Below are positions 8,810 to 17,836 of a stretch of 64,000 nucleotides of DNA, piece after piece. Below the pieces are notes generated by a model that saw only the letters and a program-made list of their open reading frames with translations, searched no databases and was not told the origin of the DNA. The stretch's first letter is position 1. The number at the start of each line of letters is the position of its first letter. Position numbers and translations under genes: made by a program. Origin of the DNA: CAZJVD01 sp964549505 (GTDB lineage Bacteria > Bdellovibrionota > UBA1018 > CAZJVD01); NCBI GenBank assembly GCA_964549505.1, contig CAZJVD010000003.1:62001-126000 (forward strand), read 5' to 3'.

Positions 8810-9463
8810 CTAAATTCCCAATAAAATAAACGTAATCCACAAGATAAAACCGGAGACAACCGGAACGGTGAAGTTGTCATCGACTTCAAACGGAAGAGCC
8901 TCTGCAATACCACCAGCGAAACCCCCTGCGATGATCACAAGGACGTAATCCCATCCAGAGATAGCGGGATACGAGGCCAGGTAGATCGCGGTGATCAACG
9001 AACAAACGATGACAGCCGACATGGTTCCGACGAGCGTTTTTCCGTGAGGAAATCGAATCGAATACGATCCAAATCGAATTCCAAAATACGAAGCCACCGG
9101 ATCGCCACAGGCCAGGAACAAAAGGCTCAACATTGCAACGGGTTCTGGGAACGCGCCAATCACCAGAATCGCTGCAGCTAAATAGTACGGAATCCCGGAA
9201 AGGCGTGACTCTTCTCCACGTCGCATAAGGGGCTTCCAAAAACGAAGAGCAACCTCGTTCACTTTTGGGTTTCGCAGGCGCAGGTATTCGACAAAGAGAT
9301 TGAACGAGAGAATCGTTCCGAGAACCGAAACAGCTGCCGAACGCGACATCCCGGAAAGCGTGACCGTGAAAACAATCGCAAGGCCCGTCACGATGTGCCA
9401 AGTCTTGCGCGCAAGATGCAAGTCTGATCTTTTTGGTAAAGCTTCGGTACGTGTAGGGATCAC
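8810..9463 (-). CDS. Dolichol/phytol kinase-family membrane protein (CTP-dependent lipid kinase relative)
   Basis: Multi-pass membrane protein of the family that includes dolichol kinase, phytol kinase and the DGK1 diacylglycerol kinase, related to CDP-DAG synthases. Key blocks are RKTWHIVTG near the N terminus, GDPVASYFGIRFG, a GKTLVGT loop and the C-terminal AEALPFEVDDNFTVP. About six hydrophobic helices are visible. The frame is open to 9643, but that start would overlap the divergent MinD-like gene. The GTG at 9463 keeps all conserved blocks, though a TTG slightly upstream is possible. The lipid substrate cannot be told from sequence; a polyprenol or diacylglycerol is likely. Confidence 0.75.
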   Translation of the reverse strand: MIPTRTEALPKRSDLHLARKTWHIVTGLAIVFTVTLSGMSRSAAVSVLGTILSFNLFVEYLRLRNPKVNEVALRFWKPLMRRGEESRLSGIPYYLAAAILVIGAFPEPVAMLSLLFLACGDPVASYFGIRFGSYSIRFPHGKTLVGTMSAVIVCSLITAIYLASYPAISGWDYVLVIIAGGFAGGIAEALPFEVDDNFTVPVVSGFILWITFILLGI

Positions 9464-9588
9464 GACCCTATAGAAAAGCAAAGTGAGTGCCAAGACAAGC
9501 TCAAACTGAGGGGGGTTTCGGCGTACCAGACCCGGCGAACTTTGCCGATTGACCGGTTTTTCTACACCTCTGATCCTGAGAGCAGCGG

Positions 9589-10698
9589 ATGAAAACTGTA
9601 ATTCCACATCCCAGCTCGTTCGCGAGCCCCGACACCGGCGCACACGAGGATCGTGATTTCCTCGGCATGCCCGTTAACGACACGTCTTCGGCAAATCAAC
9701 ATGGTGTGTTTCCAAGCGAAGTCATCACCCGCATCGCCGACAATCCCTTCGAACACGTCGCTGTTACCAACACGAGCCGACTCAAGCAGATCTGGGCGAT
9801 TGGCGGCGGAAAAGGCGGCGTCGGAAAAAGTTTGATTTCATCGAGCATTGCGATCGCGCTCGCACGCCTCGGACAAAAGGTCATCGCCGTCGATCTCGAT
9901 CTGGGTGGAGCGAATCTCCACACAGCAGTCGGTCTCGGTTTGCCCAAACGTACGCTCTTCGACTTCTTGGGAGGTCGCACTCCATCCCTTCGTGATTGCG
10001 TCACTCCGTCCGGAATTGCAGGACTCGAGCTCATCAGCGGCGCACAGGATTCGATCCATGTCACAAACCTTAGCCTCGAACAGAAAGCATTGCTGATTCA
10101 ATCCATGAAGGAACTCGACGCCGACTATTTGATTGTCGACCTCGGGGCTGGAACAGCTGTGAACACGATCGATTTTTTTCTGGCTGCCGATCTTGGCATT
10201 GTCGTCATGCTGCCCGAACCGACGTCAATCGAGAATGCCTATCGCTTCATCAAAAGCGCTTACTTTCGGCGGCTGATGGTATCACCCAAACTCGGTGACA
10301 TACGCTCGCTGATTGATGTCGCGATGGATTCGAAGAACTCACAGGGGATCAAGACACCGACAGATCTCTTTAGAGAAGTTTCACTCCAACACCCTGAGAC
10401 CGCGCTTCGATTACGACACGAGATTCAGAACATGCATCTTAAGCTGATCGTCAATCAGGCACGAACACAGACGGATATCGATATTGGTTTTTCGGTAAAG
10501 AGTGTGTGCCAAAAGTATTTTGGCGTCCAAATGGACTATGTCGGCTGCTTGGACTACGACAGCGCCGCCTGGCAGGCCACGCGACGAAAGCGCTCGCTGA
10601 TGCTGGAGTTCCCGAACTCACAGGTGGTTTCCAGTATCGATCGGATCACGCAGTATCTTCTCAAGCGTTACGGTCACATCCGTAACAGCTTGTTCTGA
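9589..10698 (+). CDS. MinD/ParA-family P-loop ATPase
   Basis: A 369-residue SIMIBI-class ATPase of the MinD/FlhG type. A deviant Walker A motif GGKGGVGKS lies at about 73-81 after a 65-residue polar N-terminal extension, followed by AVDLDLGGANLHTAVG and LIVDLGAGTAVNTIDFFL (Walker B). The region around 230-300 carries an insertion typical of larger MinD-like proteins. Such ATPases place or count polar structures or partition DNA. No flagellar or min genes are adjacent, so the cargo is unknown. It is followed after seven bases by the J-like/HTH gene, so the two are probably co-expressed. Confidence 0.85.
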   Translation: MKTVIPHPSSFASPDTGAHEDRDFLGMPVNDTSSANQHGVFPSEVITRIADNPFEHVAVTNTSRLKQIWAIGGGKGGVGKSLISSSIAIALARLGQKVIAVDLDLGGANLHTAVGLGLPKRTLFDFLGGRTPSLRDCVTPSGIAGLELISGAQDSIHVTNLSLEQKALLIQSMKELDADYLIVDLGAGTAVNTIDFFLAADLGIVVMLPEPTSIENAYRFIKSAYFRRLMVSPKLGDIRSLIDVAMDSKNSQGIKTPTDLFREVSLQHPETALRLRHEIQNMHLKLIVNQARTQTDIDIGFSVKSVCQKYFGVQMDYVGCLDYDSAAWQATRRKRSLMLEFPNSQVVSSIDRITQYLLKRYGHIRNSLF

Positions 10699-10705
10699 GG
10701 AGCGT

Positions 10706-11458
10706 ATGAGTCCCTTCTCGCTTCGCAATCAAGAAAACCTAAGCCACTACGAGGTCCTCGAGATTCCGCCCGATGCTTCACCCCAAGAAATTCGCGATGC
10801 CTATCTGCGCCTGAAGTCTGCGTTTCACAAGGACAGCCTTGCGCTTTACTCGTTGATGGACCCCGAAGAAACGCAATCGCAGGTCCAGAAGATCGAAAAA
10901 GCTTACGAGACACTCTCCCATCCTGAGCGACGACGTGACTACGATCGGAGTGGCGACACGATGGTCCTTAGCGCCGGCAGTGGTAACGGGAACGAAAAAA
11001 GTCCCGTACCCAGTGCCTCAAGCAACGTGCACCCACTGTTTCCTGAGGGTTCCGAGATCGATCCCCTCGAGGCACCTGTGACCGACCCAGGTTTCTCAAA
11101 TCTCACGGCTCCCATCCCACATCAGACGCTGCCAACAGCTGCTCCTCCCCCCACCCCGGTGAAACCGCCGTCGCCGACCGACCTCGGCTGGGTGCAAACC
11201 GAAACGGAGTGGCGTGGTCCGACGCTTCGACGTGTACGCGAAGCGCGCGCGCTTTCGATCGAAGAACTGGCCGACTTCACCAAAATCAGTAAAACGTACC
11301 TAAAGGCAATCGAAGAAGAGAACTTCGACAAACTTCCCGCACCGGTCTACTTACGCGGATTTCTCGTACAACTGTCGCGGAAACTACAGATTCCAGCTGA
11401 GTCCGTTGCCACCGTTTACGTCGCACGCTATAAGCAAGCGTGTCCCCAAAAGAGCTGA
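10706..11458 (+). CDS. J-domain-like / Cro-C1 (RodZ-type) HTH fusion protein
   Basis: A 250-residue protein with two recognisable ends. Residues about 12-75 follow the J-domain layout (HYEVLEIPPDASPQEIRDAY, then a loop, then YETLSHPERRRDYD), but the diagnostic HPD tripeptide reads HKD (in FHKDS). That should impair classical DnaK stimulation. A Pro/Ser-rich linker leads to a C-terminal helix-turn-helix of about 70 residues (LRRVREARALSIEELADFTKIS, then YLRGFL) like the N-terminal domain of RodZ. It lies seven bases after the MinD-like gene and overlaps the pseudouridine synthase start by 19 bases. The function is not known. Confidence 0.75.
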   Translation: MSPFSLRNQENLSHYEVLEIPPDASPQEIRDAYLRLKSAFHKDSLALYSLMDPEETQSQVQKIEKAYETLSHPERRRDYDRSGDTMVLSAGSGNGNEKSPVPSASSNVHPLFPEGSEIDPLEAPVTDPGFSNLTAPIPHQTLPTAAPPPTPVKPPSPTDLGWVQTETEWRGPTLRRVREARALSIEELADFTKISKTYLKAIEEENFDKLPAPVYLRGFLVQLSRKLQIPAESVATVYVARYKQACPQKS

Positions 11459-12480
11459 GCGAACCCATTTGGAACTGGACGGTGACCGAACCGTGGGCTG
11501 ACGTGCGCGCGGATCGTGCGCTTCGTGAGGCATTCGAAGCAGGCGAAGGCGACTGTGAGCCCGAACTCTTAGACCGTTCGATCTCGCGGACCCAGGTGCA
11601 GACGCTCATTGAAAGCGGTCATGTTGTCGCCGATGAAAAGACGTTTCGGTCGAGTGTCAGGCTTCGAGCCGGACAGAAGATTGCCGCGCGTTTTCCACTC
11701 CCCAGCCGATCGACCGAAGTCGTACCTCGCGACCAGAAACTCGAAGTTCCCTACGAAGACGCGGCACTCGCGATCGTGGTCAAGCCGCAGGGACTCACGA
11801 CACATCCGGCTCCCACGGAAAGTTCTGAGACTCTCGTACATGGGCTCTTGCATCGTTTCCCAGAACTCAGCCAAGTGGGCGGACCCCTGCGACCCGGCAT
11901 CGTCCATCGCCTGGACAAGTACACGAGCGGACTGCTGATCGTCGCTAAAACCGATCGCGCTCACCACGCGCTCATCCGTCTCTTTCAAGAACGAAAGATT
12001 GAGAAGCATTACGAAGCGCTCGTCTATGGAGTACCCAAGGGATCGCCACCAAAGGAATCGCCAATCGATCTTGAGACATTTTACGGGCGCAACCCGAATG
12101 ACCGAAAAAAAATGGCCGTGCTGAGTTCAGGAACAAAGAAGGCTCGATCGCGCATCCATGTGCGTAAGTTTTTCGCGAACAACGTTGCGTCCCACGTGGA
12201 TGTTCAGATTTTCACGGGCCGCACGCATCAGATTCGCGTCCATCTCGCCCATTTAAAAACGCCCATCTTGGGAGACACACTCTATGGGCCAGGAACCACC
12301 GATCCCCGACGAAAGCGCCTGAGCACTCTTGCGGCCACCTTCTCAGGACAAGCCTTACACGCGTGTCGTCTCGCGTTTGATCACCCGATCACTGAACAGC
12401 GTGTTGACGTAACGGTCGCGCCGCCGAGTATCTTTCAGAACGCACTCGCCACACTCGAGAGGTACGGGAGCGCGCCGTGA
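11440..12480 (+). CDS. RluA-family pseudouridine synthase (RluD-like)
   Basis: Isomerises uridine to pseudouridine in RNA, most likely 23S rRNA. An S4-like RNA-binding part occupies about residues 30-90. The catalytic motif HRLDKYTSGLLIVAK follows at about 155-170 with the nucleophilic Asp in HRLD. The GRTHQIRVHLAH block and ILGDTLYG near the C terminus complete the family signature. Length 346 is usual. It starts at a GTG that overlaps the previous gene by 19 bases, and its stop overlaps the start of the YfiH-type gene (GTGA), so the three look translationally linked. The exact target position cannot be read. Confidence 0.9.
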   Translation: MSPKELSEPIWNWTVTEPWADVRADRALREAFEAGEGDCEPELLDRSISRTQVQTLIESGHVVADEKTFRSSVRLRAGQKIAARFPLPSRSTEVVPRDQKLEVPYEDAALAIVVKPQGLTTHPAPTESSETLVHGLLHRFPELSQVGGPLRPGIVHRLDKYTSGLLIVAKTDRAHHALIRLFQERKIEKHYEALVYGVPKGSPPKESPIDLETFYGRNPNDRKKMAVLSSGTKKARSRIHVRKFFANNVASHVDVQIFTGRTHQIRVHLAHLKTPILGDTLYGPGTTDPRRKRLSTLAATFSGQALHACRLAFDHPITEQRVDVTVAPPSIFQNALATLERYGSAP

Positions 12481-13151
12481 TTCTGAAATCGGCTCTTCTT
12501 GAGACGCTTCCGGGTGTTCGCACGTTCTTCGGCGCGAAATCGACGCCACTGCCGACCGAGGCCTTCGGTGCGCTCTGGGAAGAGACAAAGCCTCTTTGGA
12601 AACAAGTTCACGGTGCTGACACCGCAACCGTGAAAGTGGCGGGTCAGGCCTGCGGCGAAGTCGACGGATTTTTGACAGAAGTTCCTGGGCAACCGATCGG
12701 TGTCGTGACAGCCGACTGTACGCCGATCCTACTCGGCCGTGACGACGGACGCGCGGTCATGGCTCTGCATGCTGGTTGGCGCGGAACTGTTCGAGGCATT
12801 ATCGAACGCGGGCTTGCGACCCAAGACGCCACTCGTTGGCGTGCGTCCCTGGGCCCCGCCATTCAGTCGTGCTGTTTCGAAGTCGGGCCCGAAGTCGAAG
12901 AGATTTTCTTTGAACGATTTCCGGATTTCGATCGCGACATCATCCGACCCCGACCGCGTCACATCAGCCTGTCAGCTGTCCAATCTCGAATCCTGCGATC
13001 ACTCGGCGTTGAACAGATCGAGAGCAGCGCGCTTTGCACCAAGTGCTCCACCCATCCCGAGTTCCACAGTTACCGTAGAAACCCCGGCGAAGGTCGCCAG
13101 TATTCGTGCGTGTTCTTCGGCGCTTCGACAGACTTGATAAATATTTCTTGA
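12477..13151 (+). CDS. pgeF: YfiH/PgeF-family (Cu-oxidase_4) protein
   Basis: A 224-residue laccase-domain family protein. In other bacteria family members have been described as a peptidoglycan-editing factor or as purine-nucleoside-acting multi-copper enzymes. Family blocks are WKQVHGADT, VTADCTPILLG, HAGWRGTVRGI and LGPAIQSCCFEVGPEV. The zinc/copper ligands expected in the HG, DC and HAGWRG motifs are all present. It begins with a GTG sharing bases with the stop of the pseudouridine synthase gene. The family often sits next to rluD in bacterial genomes, as here. The gene name follows the family; the in vivo role is inferred. Confidence 0.88.
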   Translation: MILKSALLETLPGVRTFFGAKSTPLPTEAFGALWEETKPLWKQVHGADTATVKVAGQACGEVDGFLTEVPGQPIGVVTADCTPILLGRDDGRAVMALHAGWRGTVRGIIERGLATQDATRWRASLGPAIQSCCFEVGPEVEEIFFERFPDFDRDIIRPRPRHISLSAVQSRILRSLGVEQIESSALCTKCSTHPEFHSYRRNPGEGRQYSCVFFGASTDLINIS

Positions 13152-13326
13152 GCTTTCAAATGAGAAAAACCCCGAAACTACGAAAATAAAATGCCTGAAA
13201 GGCTAATACCCGACTACTTAGCTACGATACTCGCACTTTTTTTCCTAGCGACGTTAAGACTGCGTTCAACCGTACCGAAGTGGTGTTTGCACCTGCTGTA
13301 ACAACAATTTCTAGGAGACTGGGCGA

Positions 13327-15750
13327 ATGGTCACTAATTACGATGGAGAGAATCTGGAGATTCCTAAAACTCTCCCCCTTCTCCCCGTGAGAGATATCGT
13401 AGTTTTCCCTTACATGATCATCCCATTATTTGTTGGCCGCGATTCTTCAATTCAAAGCGTTGAGGAAAGCCTCGCGCGCACCGATCGATTGATTTTCTTA
13501 GCATCACAAAAAGATATTTCTGATGAGCATCCTTCACCGGAAGGAATCTATCCGACGGGTACCGTCGCGATGATCATGCGCATGCGCAAGCTCCCAGACG
13601 GTCGTATTAAAATTCTGACCCAAGGATTATGCAAAGCTCGCATCGACGAGTTCAAACAAGTGCAGCCTTACTTCGAAGTCGGCATCTCGCGTCTTCACGA
13701 TCAGAACGCCGATCAAAATCCAGAGCGCGAAGCACTGATGCGCAATATCCGCGAGCAACTTGAACGCGTCATCTCGCTTGGAAAAGTTTTATCGCCTGAC
13801 ATCCTGATGGTCCTTGAAGACATCACGGATCCAGGACGTCTCGCCGACCTCGTTGCATCGAACTTAGGACTCCGTGTTTCAGAAGCACAAGAAATGCTCG
13901 AAATGTTGGATCCGGTCAATCGCCTCAAACGCGTGAGCGAGATCCTTACTCGCGAGATCGAAGTGCTATCGCTGCAAGCGAAGATTCGTTCGCAAGCTAA
14001 AGACGAAATGACTCGCTCGCAGAAGGAATACTTTCTGCGCGAACAGATTCGGGCCATCAAGTCAGAACTCGGCGACGGAGATTCGAAAACTGAAGAGATC
14101 GAAGAACTTCGCGAAAAAGTCGCCGGCTGTAAGATGCCTCCAGAAGTCGAACAAGAAGCTCTTAAGCAAGTGGGTCGCCTGGAACGCATGCATCCCGAAG
14201 CAAGCGAAGCTTCGATGCTCAGAACCTACATCGAATGGTTAGTCGACGCTCCATGGAGTCGAGCCACCCAAGACAATCTTGATCTTGGGCATGCGAAGAG
14301 GATCTTAGACGAAGATCACTTCAATCTCGATAAGATCAAAGAGCGCATTCTGGAATACTTGGCCGTGCGTAAGTTAAAAAACAAAATGAAGGGCCCGATC
14401 CTTTGTTTCGCTGGACCTCCGGGAGTTGGAAAAACGTCACTCGGTCGATCCATTGCGCGCGCACTTGGAAGAAAGTTTATTCGAATCTCCCTCGGCGGCG
14501 TGAAAGACGAAGCCGAAATCCGCGGACACCGCCGTACGTATGTCGGTGCGTTGCCGGGACGAGTGATTCAAGGTCTGAAACAATCCGGCAGTAACAATCC
14601 AGTTTTCGTCCTCGACGAAATCGATAAACTCGGTAGCGACTTCCGCGGCGATCCGTCGGCAGCACTTCTCGAGGTTCTCGATCCTGAGCAAAACTACAGC
14701 TTCCGCGATCACTACCTGAACGTACCGTTTGATGTTTCGAACGTGATGTTCATCGCAACCTGTAACTCGCTCGATACGATTCCGTCGGCACTTCGCGACC
14801 GCTTGGAGATCATTCAACTCGCAGGCTATACGGAAGAAGAAAAATACTTCATCGCCGAGCGTTTCTTGATCCCTAAACAGATCGACGAAAACGGTCTCCG
14901 TAAAGACCAAATCGAAATTTTACCGACATCGATCAAAACAGTCGTTTCAGAGTACACGCGCGAAGCCGGTCTCCGGAACCTCGAGCGCTTTGTGGCAACA
15001 CTATGCCGCAAAACCGCAAAGATGGTTGCCGAAGGCAAACGCGAAAAGACGATTGTTGATTCCGAAATTACGAGAAAGCTCCTGGGACCTGCTCCTTACC
15101 ATCGTGAGGAAGAGCAAGATCAGGACGAAATCGGAATTGCGACCGGACTGGCTTGGACCGCGGTCGGCGGAGAGATTCTCTATGTGGAAGTCGCAAGCAC
15201 GCCCGGAAAAGGCATGCTTCAACTGACCGGCCAGCTGGGTGAGGTCATGAAAGAGTCGGGACAAGCTGCGCTCGGTTACATCCGATCGCAAGCGCACCGC
15301 TTCGGACTCCACGAAAGTATTTTCTCGAAAACTGATATCCATGTGCACTTCCCCCAAGGCGCCGTCCCAAAAGATGGACCTTCGGCTGGGATCACGATGG
15401 CATCAGCGATTCTGTCGAGATTGCTCAACGCTCCAGTTCGTCGCGATTTTGCGATGACAGGTGAAGTGACGCTCACAGGACGCGTGCTACCGATCGGCGG
15501 ACTCAAAGAGAAAGCCCTTGCGGCGATGAGACATGGGATTAAGAACATCATCATCCCCGAAAAGAACCGTAAGGACCTCGAGGACATCCCGAAAGAGTAC
15601 CGAGAGAAGCTCACGTTCTACACTGTGAAATCCGTCGATGAAGTCTTTGACCTCATCCTCGTAGGTCACAATGGCAAGAAAAAGGGCAAATCCTCGAAGC
15701 CTAAGCTCGTGCACACGCGCAAGCCACGGCCGATCGATCACGCCGCTTAA
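13327..15750 (+). CDS. lon: ATP-dependent protease Lon
   Basis: Cytosolic AAA+ protease that degrades misfolded and regulatory proteins. The 807-residue protein has the N-terminal substrate-binding domain (about 10-210), a coiled coil, the AAA+ module with Walker A GPPGVGKTS at about 363-371 and Walker B VFVLDEID, and the C-terminal protease domain. The catalytic Ser is S686 in KDGPSAG and the lysine is K729 in GGLKEKA, spaced 43 residues apart as in E. coli. AGGAGA sits just upstream of the ATG. It is preceded by a 175-base gap that must hold its promoter; I see no convincing heat-shock box there. Confidence 0.97.
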   Translation: MVTNYDGENLEIPKTLPLLPVRDIVVFPYMIIPLFVGRDSSIQSVEESLARTDRLIFLASQKDISDEHPSPEGIYPTGTVAMIMRMRKLPDGRIKILTQGLCKARIDEFKQVQPYFEVGISRLHDQNADQNPEREALMRNIREQLERVISLGKVLSPDILMVLEDITDPGRLADLVASNLGLRVSEAQEMLEMLDPVNRLKRVSEILTREIEVLSLQAKIRSQAKDEMTRSQKEYFLREQIRAIKSELGDGDSKTEEIEELREKVAGCKMPPEVEQEALKQVGRLERMHPEASEASMLRTYIEWLVDAPWSRATQDNLDLGHAKRILDEDHFNLDKIKERILEYLAVRKLKNKMKGPILCFAGPPGVGKTSLGRSIARALGRKFIRISLGGVKDEAEIRGHRRTYVGALPGRVIQGLKQSGSNNPVFVLDEIDKLGSDFRGDPSAALLEVLDPEQNYSFRDHYLNVPFDVSNVMFIATCNSLDTIPSALRDRLEIIQLAGYTEEEKYFIAERFLIPKQIDENGLRKDQIEILPTSIKTVVSEYTREAGLRNLERFVATLCRKTAKMVAEGKREKTIVDSEITRKLLGPAPYHREEEQDQDEIGIATGLAWTAVGGEILYVEVASTPGKGMLQLTGQLGEVMKESGQAALGYIRSQAHRFGLHESIFSKTDIHVHFPQGAVPKDGPSAGITMASAILSRLLNAPVRRDFAMTGEVTLTGRVLPIGGLKEKALAAMRHGIKNIIIPEKNRKDLEDIPKEYREKLTFYTVKSVDEVFDLILVGHNGKKKGKSSKPKLVHTRKPRPIDHAA

Positions 15751-15781
15751 ATCGCGCCAAGCATTTGACGTTCGGAACATA

Positions 15782-15795
15782 GCGAGACGTCTCGC
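15782..15795. repeat. Perfect 14-base palindrome between lon and the receiver gene
   Basis: GCGAGACGTCTCGC is self-complementary. It lies 32 bases after the lon stop and about 50 bases before the receiver-protein ATG. No T-run follows on either strand, so a protein-binding site is as likely as a transcription-related hairpin. Confidence 0.35.
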
Positions 15796-15845
15796 CATTA
15801 GACTCGGATCAGCCTAAAATAGTAGCTGAGGAGTGTGGCGTTCGT

Positions 15846-16244
15846 ATGGCTCGAAAAATATTGATCGTTGATGACATCCCCTTTGTTCGCAAAACGATCG
15901 CGCAGATCGCAACCGAAGCGTTCTACCAAGTCGTGGGTGAAGCCGGCACGGGCGAGGAAGCCATTGAACTTTACCGAACAACTCACCCCGATGTCGTCAC
16001 GATGGATGTCGTGATGCCGGACATGACGGGGATTGAGGCCACACGACAGATTCTCAAAATGCATCGCGAGGCTCGCATCGTGATCCTGTCAGCGCTCGGC
16101 CACGAGCAGCTCATTATGGAAGCGATCAATGCCGGTGCTAAAGATTTTATTTTGAAACCCTTTCTCCCCCGCGATCTGTTACGGAGTTTGGATCACGCCC
16201 TAAAAGGCGCTGAGACCGTGGTACGAAAGGTACAAGGAGCGTAA
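15846..16244 (+). CDS. CheY-like response regulator receiver protein
   Basis: A 132-residue stand-alone receiver domain. The acidic pair is in LIVDDIP (D9/D10), the phospho-acceptor is D54 in VTMDVVMPD, and the conserved Ser (VILSALG) and Lys (ILKPF, about 103) are present, so it should be phosphorylated. There is no output domain; partners could be a flagellar or gliding motor or another phosphorelay protein. GAGGAG lies 12 bases upstream of the ATG, a long spacing. Two small unknown genes follow closely, the first after seven bases. No histidine kinase is in the window. Confidence 0.9.
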   Translation: MARKILIVDDIPFVRKTIAQIATEAFYQVVGEAGTGEEAIELYRTTHPDVVTMDVVMPDMTGIEATRQILKMHREARIVILSALGHEQLIMEAINAGAKDFILKPFLPRDLLRSLDHALKGAETVVRKVQGA

Positions 16245-16251
16245 CGGTCCT

Positions 16252-16662
16252 ATGCTTTGGTTTCGCCCCCCTACAAAACTTGAAATCTACGATAGCGTGA
16301 GACTCGAACAAGTCGCCGCACCGAGCGTGACAGATTTTCCGCTGCGCGCCCGCGGCTGGGCCGTGAAACTCACGGCGCTCGAGTGGGAACAACCGCAACA
16401 TTTGATCTTAGCCTATGATTCGGCGACTGAGATTTCGGCACTCGCCGAAGTCATCAATGTGCTTGGCGCCGGCCTTGTGAGTCGTCAAAGCGAGCCATGG
16501 GTTTCGCCTCCACAGCGCGTGAGCGGAACCGACCTTCGTCGTCTGACCGCCCAACATCCACCTCTGGCTCTCTGCGAGTACCACTGCGTGATCGATACGA
16601 TCTCCTTGAACGCAACGCTGATTTTGATCGGTGACGCCACAGGAAGGTCAGGTCATGCTTAG
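16252..16662 (+). CDS. Hypothetical cytosolic protein in receiver operon
   Basis: A 136-residue protein without signal peptide or membrane segment. I do not recognise it. Sequence elements include a FPLRARGWAVKLTALEWEQPQ segment and LALCEYHCVIDTISLNATLI near the C terminus. It starts seven bases after the receiver gene and its stop overlaps the start of the next gene by eight bases, so it belongs to the same operon and may act with the receiver. Confidence 0.6.
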   Translation: MLWFRPPTKLEIYDSVRLEQVAAPSVTDFPLRARGWAVKLTALEWEQPQHLILAYDSATEISALAEVINVLGAGLVSRQSEPWVSPPQRVSGTDLRRLTAQHPPLALCEYHCVIDTISLNATLILIGDATGRSGHA

Positions 16663-17083
16663 CTTGTTCGGCCTGTTTCATCGGTTCATCAGTTTTCTTG
16701 TGACAGGACTGATTGTGCTGGTGATCGCGCACTACGTCCGCTGGGATGGTCTGACGCTCGCAGAGCATGTTGGATTGCAAGTCGAACGAATGACCTCGCA
16801 ACCTTTGGTCGATGTCGGACACTACGAAAACAAGATTAGGAATTGGGCGAAGCGAATGGCTGCAAAAGCGCAACGAAAAGCTTCGTTGAATATGGATGGA
16901 AATGCGGGTGGAAAAACACAGCGACTTTCAACTTCGGCAGCGGCGCCGCAGTCACAGCCGGTCGATGGTGCCACTGACGGCACCATCAACGCCACCGGCG
17001 ACGCCACCATCAATGAAGAACACGAAAGCGCCGAACTTGGCGCTTGGTTGAAGGGTCCCGCGCGTAGCGGAACCCCCGATTAA
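16655..17083 (+). CDS. Hypothetical membrane-anchored protein
   Basis: A 142-residue protein. One hydrophobic helix spans about residues 8-26 (HRFISFLVTGLIVLVIAHYV); the rest is polar, basic in the middle and Ala/Thr/Gly-rich near the end, so it is probably an anchored extracytoplasmic or disordered tail. I start it at the ATG at 16655, which has AGGAAGG seven bases upstream, rather than at a GTG at 16631. The ATG overlaps the previous stop. Family unknown. Confidence 0.55.
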   Translation: MLSLFGLFHRFISFLVTGLIVLVIAHYVRWDGLTLAEHVGLQVERMTSQPLVDVGHYENKIRNWAKRMAAKAQRKASLNMDGNAGGKTQRLSTSAAAPQSQPVDGATDGTINATGDATINEEHESAELGAWLKGPARSGTPD

Positions 17084-17106
17084 GTTAGAATCTGTTTTGA
17101 AATATT

Positions 17107-17328
17107 TTATCGACGACTATCAGCTCGTTCGGCACCGCCCGAAGCGTTCTGATGACGCTCGAAGCTCTGAACCGAAGGAACCTGTTTGTCGTTCTGCGAG
17201 GACATTTCGACTTGTCGTCCGCAGGCTAACGCGACAGCTGCTGGCGTTCGCTCACCAAGCTCACTGCCAAAAGCCGAGGCCGTAACAAAAAGGCCGGCCA
17301 CTGTGATGGCCACACGAATGAACTTCAT
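17107..17328 (-). CDS. Small secreted protein (73 aa)
   Basis: A short gene supported by a strong ribosome site (GAGGAG six bases before the ATG at 17328) and a clear signal peptide, MKFIRVAITVAGLFVTASAFG, with cleavage likely after ASAFG. The mature part is about 50 residues, polar, with one cysteine. I recognise no family. It is the last minus-strand gene after the Tad locus and its RHS-like protein, separated from the preceding small secreted gene by 246 bases, so it may have its own promoter. Confidence 0.6.
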   Translation of the reverse strand: MKFIRVAITVAGLFVTASAFGSELGERTPAAVALACGRQVEMSSQNDKQVPSVQSFERHQNASGGAERADSRR

Positions 17329-17574
17329 AACAACTCCTCATCTGCTCTACACTCACGCTTGCAACTCAACTCGTAATTAATAGTGCGTGAACGCTATTAT
17401 TCTCATGAGGACTAAAAGCAACCCTAGTGCCAAAATGACACAGGGGGGCCTAGATTCAAGACATTGTAATTAAACGACTTTTAAGGGTGTCCGCCCAGCG
17501 AAACCGGCCCAGTCGGACTAACGGTCGGGCGAGTGTCCAAAGCGTAGACAGGATTTGTGTCAGAGCAGAGTTCG
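17329..17574. other. 246-base gap between two small secreted-protein genes
   Basis: No gene is supported here. Upstream of the 73-residue gene, on the minus strand, TATTAA could serve as a -10 element, near a loose inverted repeat TAGTGCGT/ACGCTA around 17380-17395. Nothing else is clear. Confidence 0.3.
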
Positions 17575-17823
17575 CTACTGACCCTTGTTCGCGCCGCCGC
17601 CCGCACCGCCGTCGCTTGCGTAGCTATCGGAACTGCTGCCAGGACCGTTGTAGGTCAGACAGGGATCGGTCATACCGGCTTCGGACGAGGTCAGAGGGCT
17701 GGGAGATGTTTCACCAAGCGCTGTCGAACTCCCGCCCGAATCTATGGCGATCGTTTCTGCTGAAACGCTGACCGCGGCGAAACTGACGAGCACTGCAAAG
17801 GCTAAAGCTGTTTTCATCGTCAT
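17575..17823 (-). CDS. Small secreted Ser/Gly-rich protein (82 aa)
   Basis: Starts 13 bases after the stop of the RHS-like gene and is probably in its operon. A signal peptide (MTMKTALAFAVLVSFAAVSVSA) is clear, with either of two close ATGs as start. The mature peptide of about 60 residues is rich in Ser, Gly and Asp, has one Cys (DPCLTY) and ends in a Gly-rich tail. Such composition suits a small surface or secreted protein. No homologue is recognised. Confidence 0.6.
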   Translation of the reverse strand: MTMKTALAFAVLVSFAAVSVSAETIAIDSGGSSTALGETSPSPLTSSEAGMTDPCLTYNGPGSSSDSYASDGGAGGGANKGQ

Positions 17824-17836
17824 ATAAAGAACCCCG

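Noticed and set aside
9463..9643. Longer start for the dolichol/phytol-kinase-like gene
   Set aside because: The extension contains no conserved block and would overlap the start of the divergent MinD-like gene.
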